In this document: one piece after another, positions 33,206 through 43,847 of the stretch
How the letters are laid out: each line of letters opens with the position of its first letter
How positions within the stretch are numbered: position 1 is the stretch's first letter
DNA from: Prorocentrum cordatum
Taxonomy: Eukaryota > Sar > Dinophyceae > Prorocentrales > Prorocentraceae
Reading direction: 5' to 3'
NCBI GenBank assembly: GCA_963575745.1
Contig: CAUYUJ010015016.1
Location: 522,744 to 586,743 of the forward strand
DNA length: 64,000 nucleotides
Made by a program: the position numbers and the translations under genes
The notes under the pieces: generated by a model
Databases searched by the model: none
The model's input: only the letters and a program-made list of their open reading frames with translations
What the model was told of the DNA's origin: nothing

Positions 33206-33601
33206 TCACGGCGCCTTTTCATCGGGATCGTTGTTGGCCCGCTGAGTATCAGGCATGCCTCGAGGTTCCACCCTTTCCTCGCGATCACCCTGTTGTCCAG
33301 ACCCTTTCCTCCAAGCGCACTCGTCACGCCGCTTGGTGCCCATGCGCAGATGACACCTACATGTGCGCTTCAAACAACCCTTGCACACCTCGATTGAAGG
33401 TTCGGTGCAAAGACGACAGATCTGACTCGGATTGCCCGTTCGTGTTTGAGCTTGCGCGGTGCCAGGCTTCCGAGCAGGGCGAGCAGCGATCAGATGAGGG
33501 GGCGGGTCAACATGCGCCGGCCGTGCCAGCGCTGGTCCGACCATTTCCGCGGGGCCCACTTCTGCCGGCGAAGCCGCAGTCGCGCACCCTGCGCCCGTCA
33601 A
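33206..33601 (-). pseudogene. Cys-rich segment in the gag upstream region
   Basis: Contains ICRLCTEPSIEVCKGCLKRT followed by CRCH, a CxxC...CxxC...CxCH pattern that could bind zinc. The surrounding residues are Pro/Ala-rich. It belongs by position and strand to the copia-like block. Function inferred only from Cys spacing. Confidence 0.45.
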
Positions 33602-33759
33602 ACATTATGTCGCGGGTTTCCCGGTTAACCGAACCGTATCCCATGATGATTACCTGCCCATCCGATGTTGCTCCAGGTCAGACTTTAGCCTCCTGATTTC
33701 CTCACTCGCGGCCCCAGTGGCAAGAACGCTGTTTCTCATCTGTTCATCTGCGTGCCCTT

Positions 33760-34887
33760 TCAGACGATCCAGGCAACAGCCAACCTCTGTTGGTCCTCAT
33801 CTCGGATTACCTGGGCCTTTTGCTCTTGTTCTCGAAGGGCTCGCAGGGCTTCCGATTTTGTTCTTTCAGCCTCGAGTCTAGCAGCTTCAACTGGATTGCG
33901 GAGCCCCCAATTTTCTCGCGCTGCTTGTTCTCGGGCTTCTTTCTCTCCTTCCCTCCTGGCTGCATCAGCCATTTATCTAGATTCTGCTTTCTCCCACTCA
34001 GCCTTCTGCTGAGATTATAACCCCAATTGTTCGGCTATACTCTGGATTATCAACCTGTCGTTCTCCGCGTGGGCACGGCGCCGCTGGGCTTCGTTTGTAA
34101 CTCCTGCTGCACTGGCCTCAGCACGCTGCCTCCGTTTCTGCGCATTTCCCGCAATGACGTGTATATCATATTCCACCTTTTGTGCCATTGCCTGCCTCCC
34201 TGCGTCAGAAATTGCAAGCATGCGTTTAGCCTTTTTCAGCGGCCTTCTTATCTACCTGCGCCTCAAAGATGATCTGTTGAACTTGTGCACTCGCAGCCTT
34301 CAATTGTTCTCGAGCCTGTCAATTTCTTTCCGCCCACTCTAGAATGGCGATACGATGGCAATTGTGCTCGTCTCCTCACAAAGCCACGCTAGGCTACACT
34401 GAGGACAAACATTCGAACATTGTGAACGCACTGGCCTCCGACATGGACCCCCCGGTTTGCGCGCCTTCCCTGAGCATCGATTTTCCGCCCGAGTCGGGCA
34501 GGTGGGCCCGGCGCCCCAGCGACCCCCCCGTATCGAGAACCTGCTGGTGGTTCTATTCGATGACAACCGTGGTGATCCAAGGGCGTCGAATCCCCTAGAA
34601 CTGGAACGTCCAGCCCTGGGGGCGTTACTGGAGCGCCCCCGTTTTCCTGCTGGAGGTGGGCGTGTGTTATGCTTGTGTTCTCACACCCCTATTGATGAAA
34701 TCAACGTCCGATTCTGTGCCAAATCGTCTCTTTCGTCCTGCATTACTAGCTCGTCGAGGTCTGGTACTCTGTCCCTGTTAGTCCTCGGCGATGAGAAGTC
34801 TGGTCTGTGGAAACCTTGCAATAAAGGTGAATCGTTTAAGTCATAGTTATCACCCTTCGGTTTTTTTGCCGTTGGTTGGGGAGTCAC
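33760..34887 (-). pseudogene. Coiled-coil and Cys-containing gag N-terminal region
   Basis: The segment 33972-33760 (ARREGEKEAREQAARENWG, LEAERTKSEALRALREQEQK) and the segment 34221-34015 (AQKRRQRAEASAAGVTNEAQ) are long charged helices likely to form coiled coils. Upstream, 34566-34339 has CSNVCPQCSLAWLCEE, a CxxxCxxC motif, and 34887-34681 is polar and disordered. Frames differ between pieces. Confidence 0.45.
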
Positions 34888-35186
34888 GCCCGTAGATTAC
34901 CGTGTATTCCTCATTGCGCGTATGACATCGGGGGAGCTCGACATCGGCTGTGCCGACGAGCATCCACCTCTGTCTGGGCTTCCTCCGTCTTCGAAATCAT
35001 CATCCGAATCAAAAATTATGCTTCTGAATTGCCTCAGCCGCTACATGGTCAAAGGTTGCGCTCGCTAACGGAGCTGCTCCTGAGGCGATGGACCAGACGA
35101 GGTGTGGAATCGAGCATATCCTTCATTTTTCCAACCGAATGACAATTGTCCCCTTCCGATTGCACGTCATTCACATCCTCGCTGTC

Positions 35187-35350
35187 CATGCAACGCGAAC
35201 TGCGCTGCGTGTTATGCGCCAAGGCTCTCGGCGCCCGACATTCCTACGGTGACGTGACCCAGCAACTTCTCCATCTCAAAATCTAGGCCGATCGATGGCT
35301 GAAAGCCCCGATGCGCCGACACCAACTCACATGGTCCCTCGGCGGGTTTT
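35187..35350. repeat. ~165-bp direct repeat, copy A
   Basis: From GCAACGCGAACTGCGCTGCG to CATGGTCCCTCGGCGG. Nearly identical to 35771-35936 (few substitutions), with starts 584 bp apart. Both copies include the same coding piece of the gag-like region. This looks like a tandem duplication, not LTRs. Confidence 0.9.
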
Positions 35351-35770
35351 TTGTTGTGGTGAGCGAACAGCCGAAACACGAATGCTGTTCGCGGGCACAG
35401 CAGCGAGGCTGCGCTGCGCGTGCGTCCGCGCGCCACGCAGCGAGCGAATGAGCTTGCGAGGGGCGCATCGCCGCGAGGCGAACAGCACGCGAAACGCGAG
35501 AAAAATGGAGCCGCGGCTTTGTCGGCTGCGCCGCGGCTTGGCCGCCGCGGAGGGAGCGAACGCGAGCGTTCACCGCGGCGCCGGCCAGCCTTGCCGCGCA
35601 CAAGTGAAATCATAATTTGACCGCGGCAGGCGGGGCGCCATCTCTGGCCTGGGCGCGTTTCGCCCCACCCACATCCGCCCGGGTTGTAGCAGCCAGGCGT
35701 CGCCGTCGAGGCGCGCGCCGCCACCGCCTTGTGCTCGGCGGGGGCAGCGCCGCCCGACGCGCCGCCGCCC

Positions 35771-35936
35771 ATGCAACGCGAACTGCGCTGCGTGTTATGC
35801 GCCAAGGCTCTCGGCGCCCGACATTCCTACGGCGACGTGACCCAGCAACTTCTCCATCTCAAAATCTAGGCCGATCGATGGCTGAAAGCCCCGATGCACC
35901 GACACCAACTCACATGGTCCCTCGGCGGAGTTTTGG
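35771..35936. repeat. ~165-bp direct repeat, copy B
   Basis: Near-identical partner of copy A. The ~420 bp between the copies is very GC-rich with short inverted repeats (GCGAGGCGAACAGC, GCCGCGGCTTGGCCGCCGCGG). Confidence 0.9.
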
Positions 35937-36128
35937 TTGTGCCATATATTCCGCCCGAGGCTTGTGCTCTGGACCTTGTCGCCGAATCAACCGAAGAGTC
36001 CCTTCTTTCAAACCAAACACCATCCCTGACGCTTGCTCTCTGGGTAATCCGCCTTTTGCCTGGATGATCATAATCCCTGCAAAATGTTCTGATAATATAT
36101 CATGGTCGATGGGCTCCGCCGATGACAT
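35803..36128 (-). pseudogene. Putative start of the copia-like gag
   Basis: The ATG at 36128 opens MSSAEPIDHDILSEHFAGIM, then GLPREQASGMVFGLKEGTLR. The frame meets a TGA near 35912. The shifted frame continues as GFQPSIGLDFEMEKLLGH and ends at a TAA near 35810. The second part is repeated in the direct repeat at 35187-35350. Assignment to gag is by position only. Confidence 0.45.
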
Positions 36129-36206
36129 GGGGAATAACGGATAATGCCGTGAAACATACAATAGGGTAGCACTGAAACGAAGAGGCCGGCCCGCCGGCCG
36201 ACGCAC

Positions 36207-37324
36207 GCGCGCTCGCCGCAGGCTCGCTCCTTTTCCGCGTCCCTAGAGCCAATCAGTACATCGGACAGTGCACGCACGTCAAAAGAGCAAAAAGGGCAGG
36301 AAAATGGTGGTGCGGAAGGGGTGCGTTGACTGGGATAGTAAAAGGGGGGGGTTGAGAATCAGCTCACGTAGCTGACTTTCCCGGCGCCAGAGGCGGCTGT
36401 GTATCGAAGAGTGGTCCTTCGGCGAGGCCGAAACTGGCTGCACGCAACAAATTTCGTACCCCCCCCTCTCCCAATCCCCCCCTTTCGGTCCGGCCCAAGC
36501 CAGAGACGAGCGGGCGGAGGCGAAGCGGCCGGCGCGCGCCGTCGGTGACGCCCGGGCCAGAGAGCGGTTCGCGGCAAGAGGCGGCAGCAGCGCGCTGGAC
36601 GGTGGACGGCGGCTGGCCACTCCGCGGCGCGACCAGCAGCGGCGTCGTCGTCGCCGTCGTCGACTCGACGGCGACGTCGACTCGACGACGACGACGACTC
36701 GAAGACGATCTCGACGACGTAAAGACCGTATTCCTCGTCGGGCGGGGGCCAATCGCCAGCGGCAGCCAGGAGGAGTGCCTGCGTACGGCCAGACCTAAGA
36801 CAAAATAGCACCCCGAAAGAACATGAGACCCTCCGCCGGCCATCAACACACAGAGCATCCAAAGGCACCCTCCCACATGGTGGACAAAACCTCCCCAAAC
36901 AGACGTCGATCAAATACCTCGGTCCGACCCTACGCCTACGCCCAGCTGGAGGGCAGGGCCCACATCTGCGACATCATGTTTGTGTTCAATCCGGGCGTTC
37001 TTCCTTGATGTCGGCCTCTGGGGCACGCTATTCGACGACACGCAAAGGAGTGACCCTGGATAGAGAGTGACCTTTGGGGCGCGGCTTCTTGGGGGCCGCG
37101 GGGGGAGCACACCCAAGCGCACAAGACTCTACTACCGCATCGCGTTCGACGACCGGGGGCCCCCGTTGGGCCCGCACACAAGGATCACTCCAGCGAAAAG
37201 GTTACGAAAAAACAACCCACGGGTGAGGGGTCAGGACATCTGATGGGACCGGGCCAGAAAAAATAGCCTGGCGAAGGACCCAACCATACGCAGCTGTGAA
37301 TACCGCAAGTATAAATATCATCTT
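36207..37324. other. No gene recognised; CGACGA-rich stretch
   Basis: CGTCGTCGT/GACGACGA simple sequence lies at about 36640-36720. Ser/Arg-rich frames on minus derive from it. No domain recognised elsewhere. Confidence 0.5.
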
Positions 37325-37352
37325 CGCCCGCGCTCTCTATGGGGCCACGAAC
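37325..37352 (+). repeat. Fragment of the 98-bp repeat
   Basis: GCTCTCTATGGGGCCACGAA then CCGTGTGA matches the end of a unit in the 55.1-55.7 kb array. Confidence 0.65.
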
Positions 37353-37837
37353 CGTGTGACGGGCGCGCCGACATGGCGTGGCGGGGCACACAACGCGAGC
37401 GAAGACGATAGGTCTGTGTGCGAGAGACTGAGAGCGCGTGAGTCTGATTGTGGATGAGTCTGCGCGCGCGTCAGTCTACGTGCATAAATGTCGACGCCCA
37501 TGTCGGCACGCCTCTCACGAGGATCACGCCCGCTTTCTTCCCGTTTATTTTCTCCCTCTTTGCCCGTGTACGCCCACGTCCAAAGCTGCGGGCGCGGCAC
37601 CGCGCGGAGTCCCCGCGACGCGCGCTGGTCGCCCCAAGGGGTCCCGGCGACGCGCGCGGGTCGTCCGCTGCGCGGAACAGAGCGAGCGAGCAGGCTGGTT
37701 CCCGCCCGGGACGCGCGGCCCGACAGCGGCCTCAACACGTCGAATACGACGAAAAACCTCCAGAAACCGAAAGTCGCCGCCATGCGAACTCCGCCACTGG
37801 GCCGCCATGCGAGTTCCGCAACGGAGACCTTAGGTGG
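37353..37837. other. No gene recognised
   Basis: GC-rich sequence with overlapping frames on both strands. Arg/Ala-rich translations only. Confidence 0.5.
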
Positions 37838-38012
37838 AGCTGGGACGCATGCGGGCGGTCCCACTGGGGGTTTCGATGGAGCTCCCCATGGGGCCACGAT
37901 GGGTGAAAATGCCAAATTGGGTTTGTGGGACGCACGCGGGCGGTCCCACTGGGGGCTTCGGTGGAGCTCCCTATGGGGCCACGAAGCGCTGTGCTGGGTG
38001 GGTGAAAGTGCC
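37838..38012 (+). repeat. 98-bp repeat, two copies
   Basis: Two units with CGGGCGGTCCCACTGGGGG, GGTGGAGCTCCCTATGGGGC and GGGTGAAAATGCCAAATTGG, as at 55.1-55.7 kb. They join directly to copy 2 of the ~270-bp dispersed repeat at the shared word CCAAAT. Confidence 0.85.
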
Positions 38013-38300
38013 AAATCCCACCAGCCCTCTGGGCGTAGGTGGTTTAGAGAGTTTCCTCTTCCACCCCTCCTTCTTTCCCTTCGGGGAAGGGTTTATCACT
38101 GTTCCCTAATAGTAAACACCCCCTCCCCCAGGCGACCGGGGGCCAACCCAGGTCCATGACGACACCCCCCCACAACCCCTTGTAAAAAAACAATACAAAA
38201 CACACTCTGCCTCCAAATTCGGAACATGCGCGGCCAACCCGATGCGCCCCCCCCCCCCCACCATCCCTGACAAAAAACAATACAGAATACACTTGGCGGA
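38013..38300 (+). repeat. ~270-bp dispersed repeat, copy 2
   Basis: Shares CCAAATCCCACCAGCCCTCT, TTCGGGGAAGGGTTTATCAC, CAATACAAAACACACTCTGC and CATGCGCGGCCAACCCGATG with copy 1 at 11255. It has a C13 run at 38247-38259 where copy 1 has its GCGCCC segment, and ends at a (GGC)n tract. Confidence 0.8.
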
Positions 38301-38331
38301 GGCGGCGGCGGCGGCGGCTGCGGCGGCGGCT

Positions 38332-38363
<32 letters not shown>

Positions 38364-38399
38364 AGCGGCAGCGGCTGCGGCTGCGGCGGCGGCGGCAGC

Positions 38400-38430
<31 letters not shown>

Positions 38431-38440
38431 GCGGCGGAGT
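38298..38440. repeat. (GGC)n microsatellite
   Basis: About 140 bp of GCG/GCT triplets, read as poly-Ala on plus and poly-Pro/Arg on minus. Confidence 0.95.
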
Positions 38441-38599
38441 GGCCCCCAGTAGCTGCCCATTCAAAGACGACTGCTGAATATGCTCAGGCTCGGGCCAGAC
38501 TCGGGTGCTACGTATGTGTTGGGAGGGCGGGTGGGAGTGAGCGAGACGGCTTGCGGGCGGGGAGAGATCTTGACCCCTCCCCCTACCCCCTCCCCTGGA

Positions 38600-39240
38600 C
38601 CTGGACGGGGGGCGCCGCGAGCGGTCAGAACGCCCAAAATGGCCCAAAACGGCTCCAAGAGCGCCTCGGAAGAGCCCAAAATGAGCTCCAAGATAGCTCC
38701 AGATAGCCGAAGATGCCTCAAGATGGCTCCGAAGATGCTCCAAGATGCCCCAAGACCGCCCCAAAACGGCTCCAAGAGGCCAAGTAGCTAAGGAGGCCTC
38801 CGCTAGGCAAAAATCCGTCCAAAACCTAGGAAAACCAATGATTGTTGCTTTCTCGCCGTTTCGCTTCCGATGGTCATCCGAGGCCCAAAATGGCTCCAAA
38901 ATGGCTCAAGAGCCCCAAGAGGGGCCCAAGAGAACCCCAAAACGGCCCCAAGAGCGCCCAAGAGCGCTCCAAGAACGCTCCAAAATGAGCCCAACAGGCG
39001 ATTCTTTGAGCTCCTGAGGGGGGGTCGTCATTGAAGCTCTCCTCCTTTTTGATCGATGTCCCCCAATATGGCCCCAAGAAACCCCCAAGAGACCCCCAAA
39101 GTGCCTCAAGAGGTTCCCCGAGGCATTCAAGACGCTCCGAGACGCCTCTGGGACCGCCAAGAGGCTCCCAAGACGGTTTAAGAAGCCTTCAGGACGCTCC
39201 CAAGAGACATCCGAAGAGACTCCGAGAGGCATCCAGTAGG
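38600..39240. repeat. CCAAGAGG-type GC-rich repeat region
   Basis: Dense CCCAAGA, GGCTCCAAGA and GCCCCAAGAG words, the reverse orientation of the GGGCCCTCTTGG sequence at 150-1995. A similar block lies at 56085-56800. An AT-richer island (38810-38880) interrupts it. Long frames on both strands carry only repeat-like residues. Confidence 0.8.
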
Positions 39241-39261
39241 CCTCTGGCCATTCTGCTCGCT

Positions 39262-39316
39262 CTTCTCCTCCTCCTCCTCCTCCTCCTCCTCCTCCTCCTC
39301 CTCCTCCTCCTCCTCC

Positions 39317-39352
<36 letters not shown>

Positions 39353-39419
39353 CCACCACCACCACCACCACCACCACCACACCACCACCACCACCACCAC
39401 CACCACCACCACCACCACC

Positions 39420-39509
<90 letters not shown>

Positions 39510-39760
39510 ATCATATCATCATCATAATCATCATCATCATAATCATCATCATCATCATCACCACCATCATCATCATCATCATCATCACCATCATCATCAT
39601 CCTCATTATCCTCCTGCTCCTCCTGCTCCTCCTCCTCCTCATCCGCCTATTCCTCCTCCTCCTCCTCCCTCCTCCCTCCCCCCGCTCCCCCTCCTCCTCC
39701 TCCTCCTCCTTCACTTTCTCCTCCTCATCCTCCTCCTCCTCATCCTCCTCCGAATCCTCT
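39262..39760. repeat. Compound microsatellite (CTC)n-(ATC)n-(ACC)n-(ATC)n-(CTC)n
   Basis: About 500 bp of triplet repeats that change type stepwise by single-base steps: CTC, CAT, CAC, CAT with CATAT interruptions, then CTC again. It is read as poly-His, poly-Ile, poly-Leu or poly-Met. Confidence 0.97.
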
Positions 39761-41943
39761 TCCATCCTCGCCGTCTTCGATAAGACGGGTTTCCAGCCCT
39801 TGGTTGCTCTGCGTGCTCCCTCACTTCCCTGAACACCTCCATTCGCCTGCGCATTCGCTGGTCGATAACCAGCAACACCAGCAACAACATCAAAAACAAC
39901 ACCATCAGGAGCTAGCGCACCAGCAGCAACACATGCAACCTTCGCCACAAAAAATCTCCCGATTCACCGCTGTTGCCCGCTCGGTTTCACTATGTGCGTC
40001 TCTTCTTCCCTTCTTCCGTCAGCTCCCCTACGCATCGTTTGTGGATGGGCTGGTGGGGATATTTTTTGATCTGCGGCTCAAAGGACGACTCCAGAAAGCG
40101 GGTCAATCTCGACAGGGGCGCAAAGCGAGACGATTGGCAAGGAAGGCACATAGGCCAACGCCGCAATGCACATGCGAGGGAAAAAATGAACCTCATTAGA
40201 GCCGACCCGGGAACGGAAGACGGCAGCAGACTGGAAAAGACGGCGGAGGGTCGCACTGTGGCGCCAGCCCCCGCAGACCAAGCCTGCGCGATGGCGGGAA
40301 CACTGTGCGGGCAGCACAGAACCCCAGGAGAGGCACCGCCAAACGCTGCGAGGAGGAGCAGAAGGGGGGACAGGCGCGGGAGGCAACGAGGGGAGGGGGG
40401 AGAGGGAACAACGCCTCACTCACAGAACACCTCACGTGCACGAAGCCAGGTGCGTCAACGAATTCCGTGCGTCGGCAGCCTAGTCGTCAGAGCCCCAGCT
40501 TGCGTCGGTAGCCTAGTCGTCAGAGTCCCAGCTTGCACCTTCTTTGCCACAGTGGATGGGGGAACGCTGCGAGGCACCGCGGCAGAAGCACCCAGCGGGG
40601 GGCCAGCAGCTGCCCGCGGGAGAACCGCTGGGCTGTCGTGTACCACGTGCGCCGCACCGTGGAAAGGGACGTGGCGTGATGCGTGCGCGAGCAACAGGTC
40701 CGACCAGAGGAAGGGGGCGACGTCGCAAGCGAAGCCGGGGGCCGAGGGGTCGGGCCTGCCTTTCAGGGCCCATGCCAGACAAAGGATGGGCCACTTGCAC
40801 AGGAACCCAGCCACCGCAGGTCCACCCGCCGCAGCCGGCGGGCGATCGCATCCCGCCGCGGGGATAGGCGCGACCGCCTCGGAGCGCGCGCGCGCGCACG
40901 TTGCCACGATGGAGGGGGGGCCGAGTGGCGCGGCACACCACGTCGGCGCGCGTGGAGGAGGGGGGGGGGGGGGGGGCGCAGCGGATAGCCGCAAATCTGG
41001 TAAATGGAAGAGGGGGGGAGGGCAAAGCCGGTGGGCCAGGCGGCGGCAGTGACCACACAGCGCTGCAAGCGCGGTGCACTTGGGGGGGGGGATGTGCCCG
41101 CCAGGTGGGGGGGGGGGGGGCGACTCCACCTGGCCGGGGTCACCGTAGGTCGGAGCGTGGAAGAGTGCGGTGCGACGGGTGCGGCACCTGGGGTGGGCCT
41201 TTGGCCTGCAGTCCCAGTCGTCCAAAGTGAGTGCCCGATCGGACAAAGACGGACCGTTGTCCAGTGAGAACATGGCCAAAGGGAACCGTGGGAGTGGATT
41301 ATTTCAGCCGGCCCCTCGCGGACTATGAAGCCCACGAACAAGCGCGGGAGTCTGAACGCAGCGCGGTGGTATAGGTGCACCTCAGCCACAAGAGGTGGCA
41401 CGAGAGCATTTAGGGCCTCGGCCTGTCACTGCGGTGAAACTAGTCCCCGTCGCGAAGGGGCCGCCCACGGAAGCGGTGGCCCGTGGGGGGCAGCCGTCCG
41501 CGCAGTCTTCATTCCTCACCAATTGCGTGCCTGTGCGCAGCAAAAGGGCGGTTGAGGACCATAGGGCTGCCGACCCATTGGGCCCCGCCAGGCGCAGAAG
41601 GGGTCCCATATGGCCCACAAGGTCAGCGCGATGGAGACCACTTTGTATAGGGGGGTGGGGGTTGTCCCCAGCTGCCCAAGGTCGTTGTTGCCCAGAAAAC
41701 AAGCGCTGCGTTCCGTGACGGGCTGAGCGGCAACTCGGGGCATTGACATGATCGGGGGGGGGAACAATCTTGAGCCGCAGACGAGCTGCGCAGGCCAGCC
41801 CTTGAGAGAGCGGGGGCGGGGCAAACGTGCAGGTGGGAAAGCGAGTAGCGCACATAACGACTGTTCCCAGTCAAGAGGGCCGACTCCCCAGGCCAGGGGG
41901 GGTGGGGGGGGGCCAGGTACCCACTGGCGGGCCCCTGTCGCGC
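39761..41943. other. G-run-rich region, no convincing gene
   Basis: Contains G17 at 40960-40976 and G14 near 41107-41120, and a 30-bp tandem repeat GGTAGCCTAGTCGTCAGAG-like at 40478-40530. A minus frame at about 41740-41516 (ERSACFLGNNDLGQLGTTPT) may be coding but has no known domain. Confidence 0.4.
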
Positions 41944-42678
41944 TCACTTGGGGGCGGAGTCCCATCCCCGATGGCGCTTGTCAACATAGCGGGTACCCCC
42001 TCTGGGGGGGGGGCCGTTTCCCCCTGGCCCTCCAGCCTGCGTCGACCCATGTGTCCTGCTGGTGGCCCCACCCGTCCCAGGATTGCCATGAACCCCAGGG
42101 GGCGGCCGATCCTGATGCGCCTGTCTGTGCGGCGACTCTGTAGTCGGTGTACACTGGGGGGGCCATGTAGCCTCTTTGCTCTCGTTCGCCCGCGGGTTCC
42201 AGCGTCCGCCTCCAATGGGTCCTCCCGAGGCGGCTGCCTGCGAGGCGCCTTTGTCGTCGGCGGGCAGCGGGGGGGTGCTGGGCGCGCCATTGTCCTCGTC
42301 GGCCCATGGGTTCCAGCGACCGCCTCCGATGGGTACTTCGGGGGCACGGTTTCTCGTGTCGCGCTGTATGAGCCTGCCCTGTTTGTCCATGATGTTTGGC
42401 CATTCAACCTGGAGCTGGTAGTCCTCGTCCATCCCGTAGGCATCATAACCTGCTTTGCTCCATGCCTGGAGGAAGTCGTCGCACTGCTGCACAGTATTCT
42501 TCCTGGGGTCGGACTTGATGTTGACCCATGCGCCCCCTTGCTTGGTTCCTGCCTTGCGGGCCCAGGGACTCCAAACTCCGTTGAAAGCACCTCCCAGCGT
42601 CTTCTGCAACCTTATGATGTTGTCCGGTGCTGGCTCGTCCCTTGTGACATTTGCTTCATTGATGGGCCGCAAGTACAT
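41944..42678 (-). CDS. Hypothetical protein with PIGGGRWNP repeats (fragment)
   Basis: A 244-codon open frame: DNIIRLQKTLGGAFNGVWSP, KNTVQQCDDFLQAWSKAGYD and GMDEDYQLQVEWPNIMDKQG look like folded protein. Two copies of PIGGGRWNP followed by W/R-A-N/D-E come next, then a Pro/Gly-rich tail. Codon use and composition resemble the neighbouring minus-strand frames up to 47 kb. The function is unknown, and the start is uncertain because coding-like sequence may continue upstream in another exon or frame. Confidence 0.4.
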   Translation of the reverse strand: MYLRPINEANVTRDEPAPDNIIRLQKTLGGAFNGVWSPWARKAGTKQGGAWVNIKSDPRKNTVQQCDDFLQAWSKAGYDAYGMDEDYQLQVEWPNIMDKQGRLIQRDTRNRAPEVPIGGGRWNPWADEDNGAPSTPPLPADDKGASQAAASGGPIGGGRWNPRANESKEATWPPQCTPTTESPHRQAHQDRPPPGVHGNPGTGGATSRTHGSTQAGGPGGNGPPPRGGTRYVDKRHRGWDSAPK

Positions 42679-42933
42679 GGGGAGGCCGCCAATGGGGTCA
42701 TCCGGGCGCGCTGGTGGGATTGTTGCTGACTGCGTGTCGCGCCCCCGCCCCGCGCCGCGTTGTTGCCTGGGTGAGCTGCGGGCCGGAGGGAAAAGAGCGA
42801 CCTATGGAGGTGTCTTCGGGAATAGTGGGAGGTCGGCGGTCTGTTTTGTTCTCCGTTAGCCTGAGCTTCCTGCCGTCACTGACGGCGTCTGCGAAGGCCC
42901 GCGCATACGGGGGCCAGGCTTGCGAGTCGACCC

Positions 42934-43740
42934 TCAGGGGGGGTTGGGGCCACAGGGGGGGCCACTGCGGGCGGACTCACGGTTGTTCGGTCCTGGAGCG
43001 TTGGCATCATCTACCTGGTGCGCGGGGCTGGCCTGCACCTCGGAGTCGGAAATGTCTGGTGGGCTGCCGTGCGCCTGGCCGTCCGGTTCGGATCCCTTGT
43101 AGGACTCATCCCAGTCGATCCCTTCATAGTCGCCGCCGCCGCTTCCGCACTTGCATGGGGGCGGCACGTCACCTGCGCACCCGTCGGACTGACCTGGTGC
43201 GACGGGTTGCCGGGGGGGCGCGTGGCCAACTGCGTGTAGAGAGGTAGGGCCAGACGGTTCCTCCTGGGGTCTGTTGAGCCAAGTGGCTGTGGGGGGACCT
43301 CCTTTATCAGCGCCAATGGTCTTTGCCACCTTGGGCTGGCCGGCGAGGAGCTCTATTTTTCCTCCTGATAGGTCATCCCCCATCCCTGAGAGAAAGAGGG
43401 TGAGTGTAGTCAATGGCTGTCGGTGGGGGCACTGTCCTTTCTGATTGTCGAGTCTGTCTGCGAAGCACTTCCATTCCTCCTGGCACTTCGGGTTGCTCTC
43501 CACTAGGTGCGCGACAACCCTGGCAGCCTCGGCCCTCTGTCCGCCCCAGGGGATGCGCGGGGGATGGCCGTTGCTGGGTATCTCATCCCCGTAGATAATT
43601 GCCAGAAAGGGCGCCACGTGTTCGAGGTGCCACCCCGATTCGTCGGTTACCTCGCCCACAATGTCTCTTCCCAAGCGCTGCGCGTGGGCTGCCCAGATGG
43701 CGTAGATTGTGTGGCTCCACTCAATCAGGTATTTCACCAA
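42934..43740 (-). CDS. Hypothetical protein (fragment)
   Basis: 268 codons: MVKYLIEWSHTIYAIWAAHA, SGWHLEHVAPFLAIIYGDEI, then RVVAHLVESNPKCQEEWKCF. The C-terminal half is Pro/Gly/Asp-rich, with CKCGSGGGDYEGIDWDESYK. It is in the same frame as the 41944-42678 reading. The N-terminal half looks folded; no family recognised. Confidence 0.4.
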   Translation of the reverse strand: MVKYLIEWSHTIYAIWAAHAQRLGRDIVGEVTDESGWHLEHVAPFLAIIYGDEIPSNGHPPRIPWGGQRAEAARVVAHLVESNPKCQEEWKCFADRLDNQKGQCPHRQPLTTLTLFLSGMGDDLSGGKIELLAGQPKVAKTIGADKGGPPTATWLNRPQEEPSGPTSLHAVGHAPPRQPVAPGQSDGCAGDVPPPCKCGSGGGDYEGIDWDESYKGSEPDGQAHGSPPDISDSEVQASPAHQVDDANAPGPNNRESARSGPPCGPNPP

Positions 43741-43847
43741 CGCGCGGACGCGGCCTCTCGACTCATCCCCTGCCAGACGGTGGGTTGAGTGCGCGGGGAG
43801 TGACGGCGCAGTGGGCGGTGGTACCTTTTGGCTGCCCGGTGGGGGGC

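Larger units (their letters stand above)
25126..36128 (-). mobile_element. Ty1/copia-like retrotransposon, decayed coding region
   Basis: Minus-strand order: gag-like N-terminus (36.1 kb), coiled coils (34.2-33.8 kb), Cys-rich motifs (33.4 kb), capsid-like and CCCH-finger region (32.8-30.9 kb), pre-integrase and integrase (29.5-28.4 kb), RT (27.9-26.35 kb) and RNase H (25.6-25.1 kb). This is the copia order, with integrase before RT. The frame changes many times, and the RT active site reads YAGD. No flanking LTRs could be found by eye. It may be an old copy that lost its LTRs, or several overlapping relics. Confidence 0.7.

Noticed and set aside
35187-35936. The 165-bp direct repeats as LTRs of the copia-like element
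   Set aside because: Both copies lie upstream of the coding block within gag-like sequence, only 584 bp apart, and do not flank the element.
36279-36913. Ser/Arg-rich minus-strand frames
   Set aside because: Driven by CGTCGT simple sequence; no conserved motif.
38881-38912. AAAATGGCTCAAGAG as a second DinoSL relic
   Set aside because: Only ATGGCTCAAG matches the leader, and it is explained by the local GGCTCCAAGA repeat.
39031-39783. 250-codon poly-Ile/His/Leu frame
   Set aside because: Translation of the compound microsatellite.
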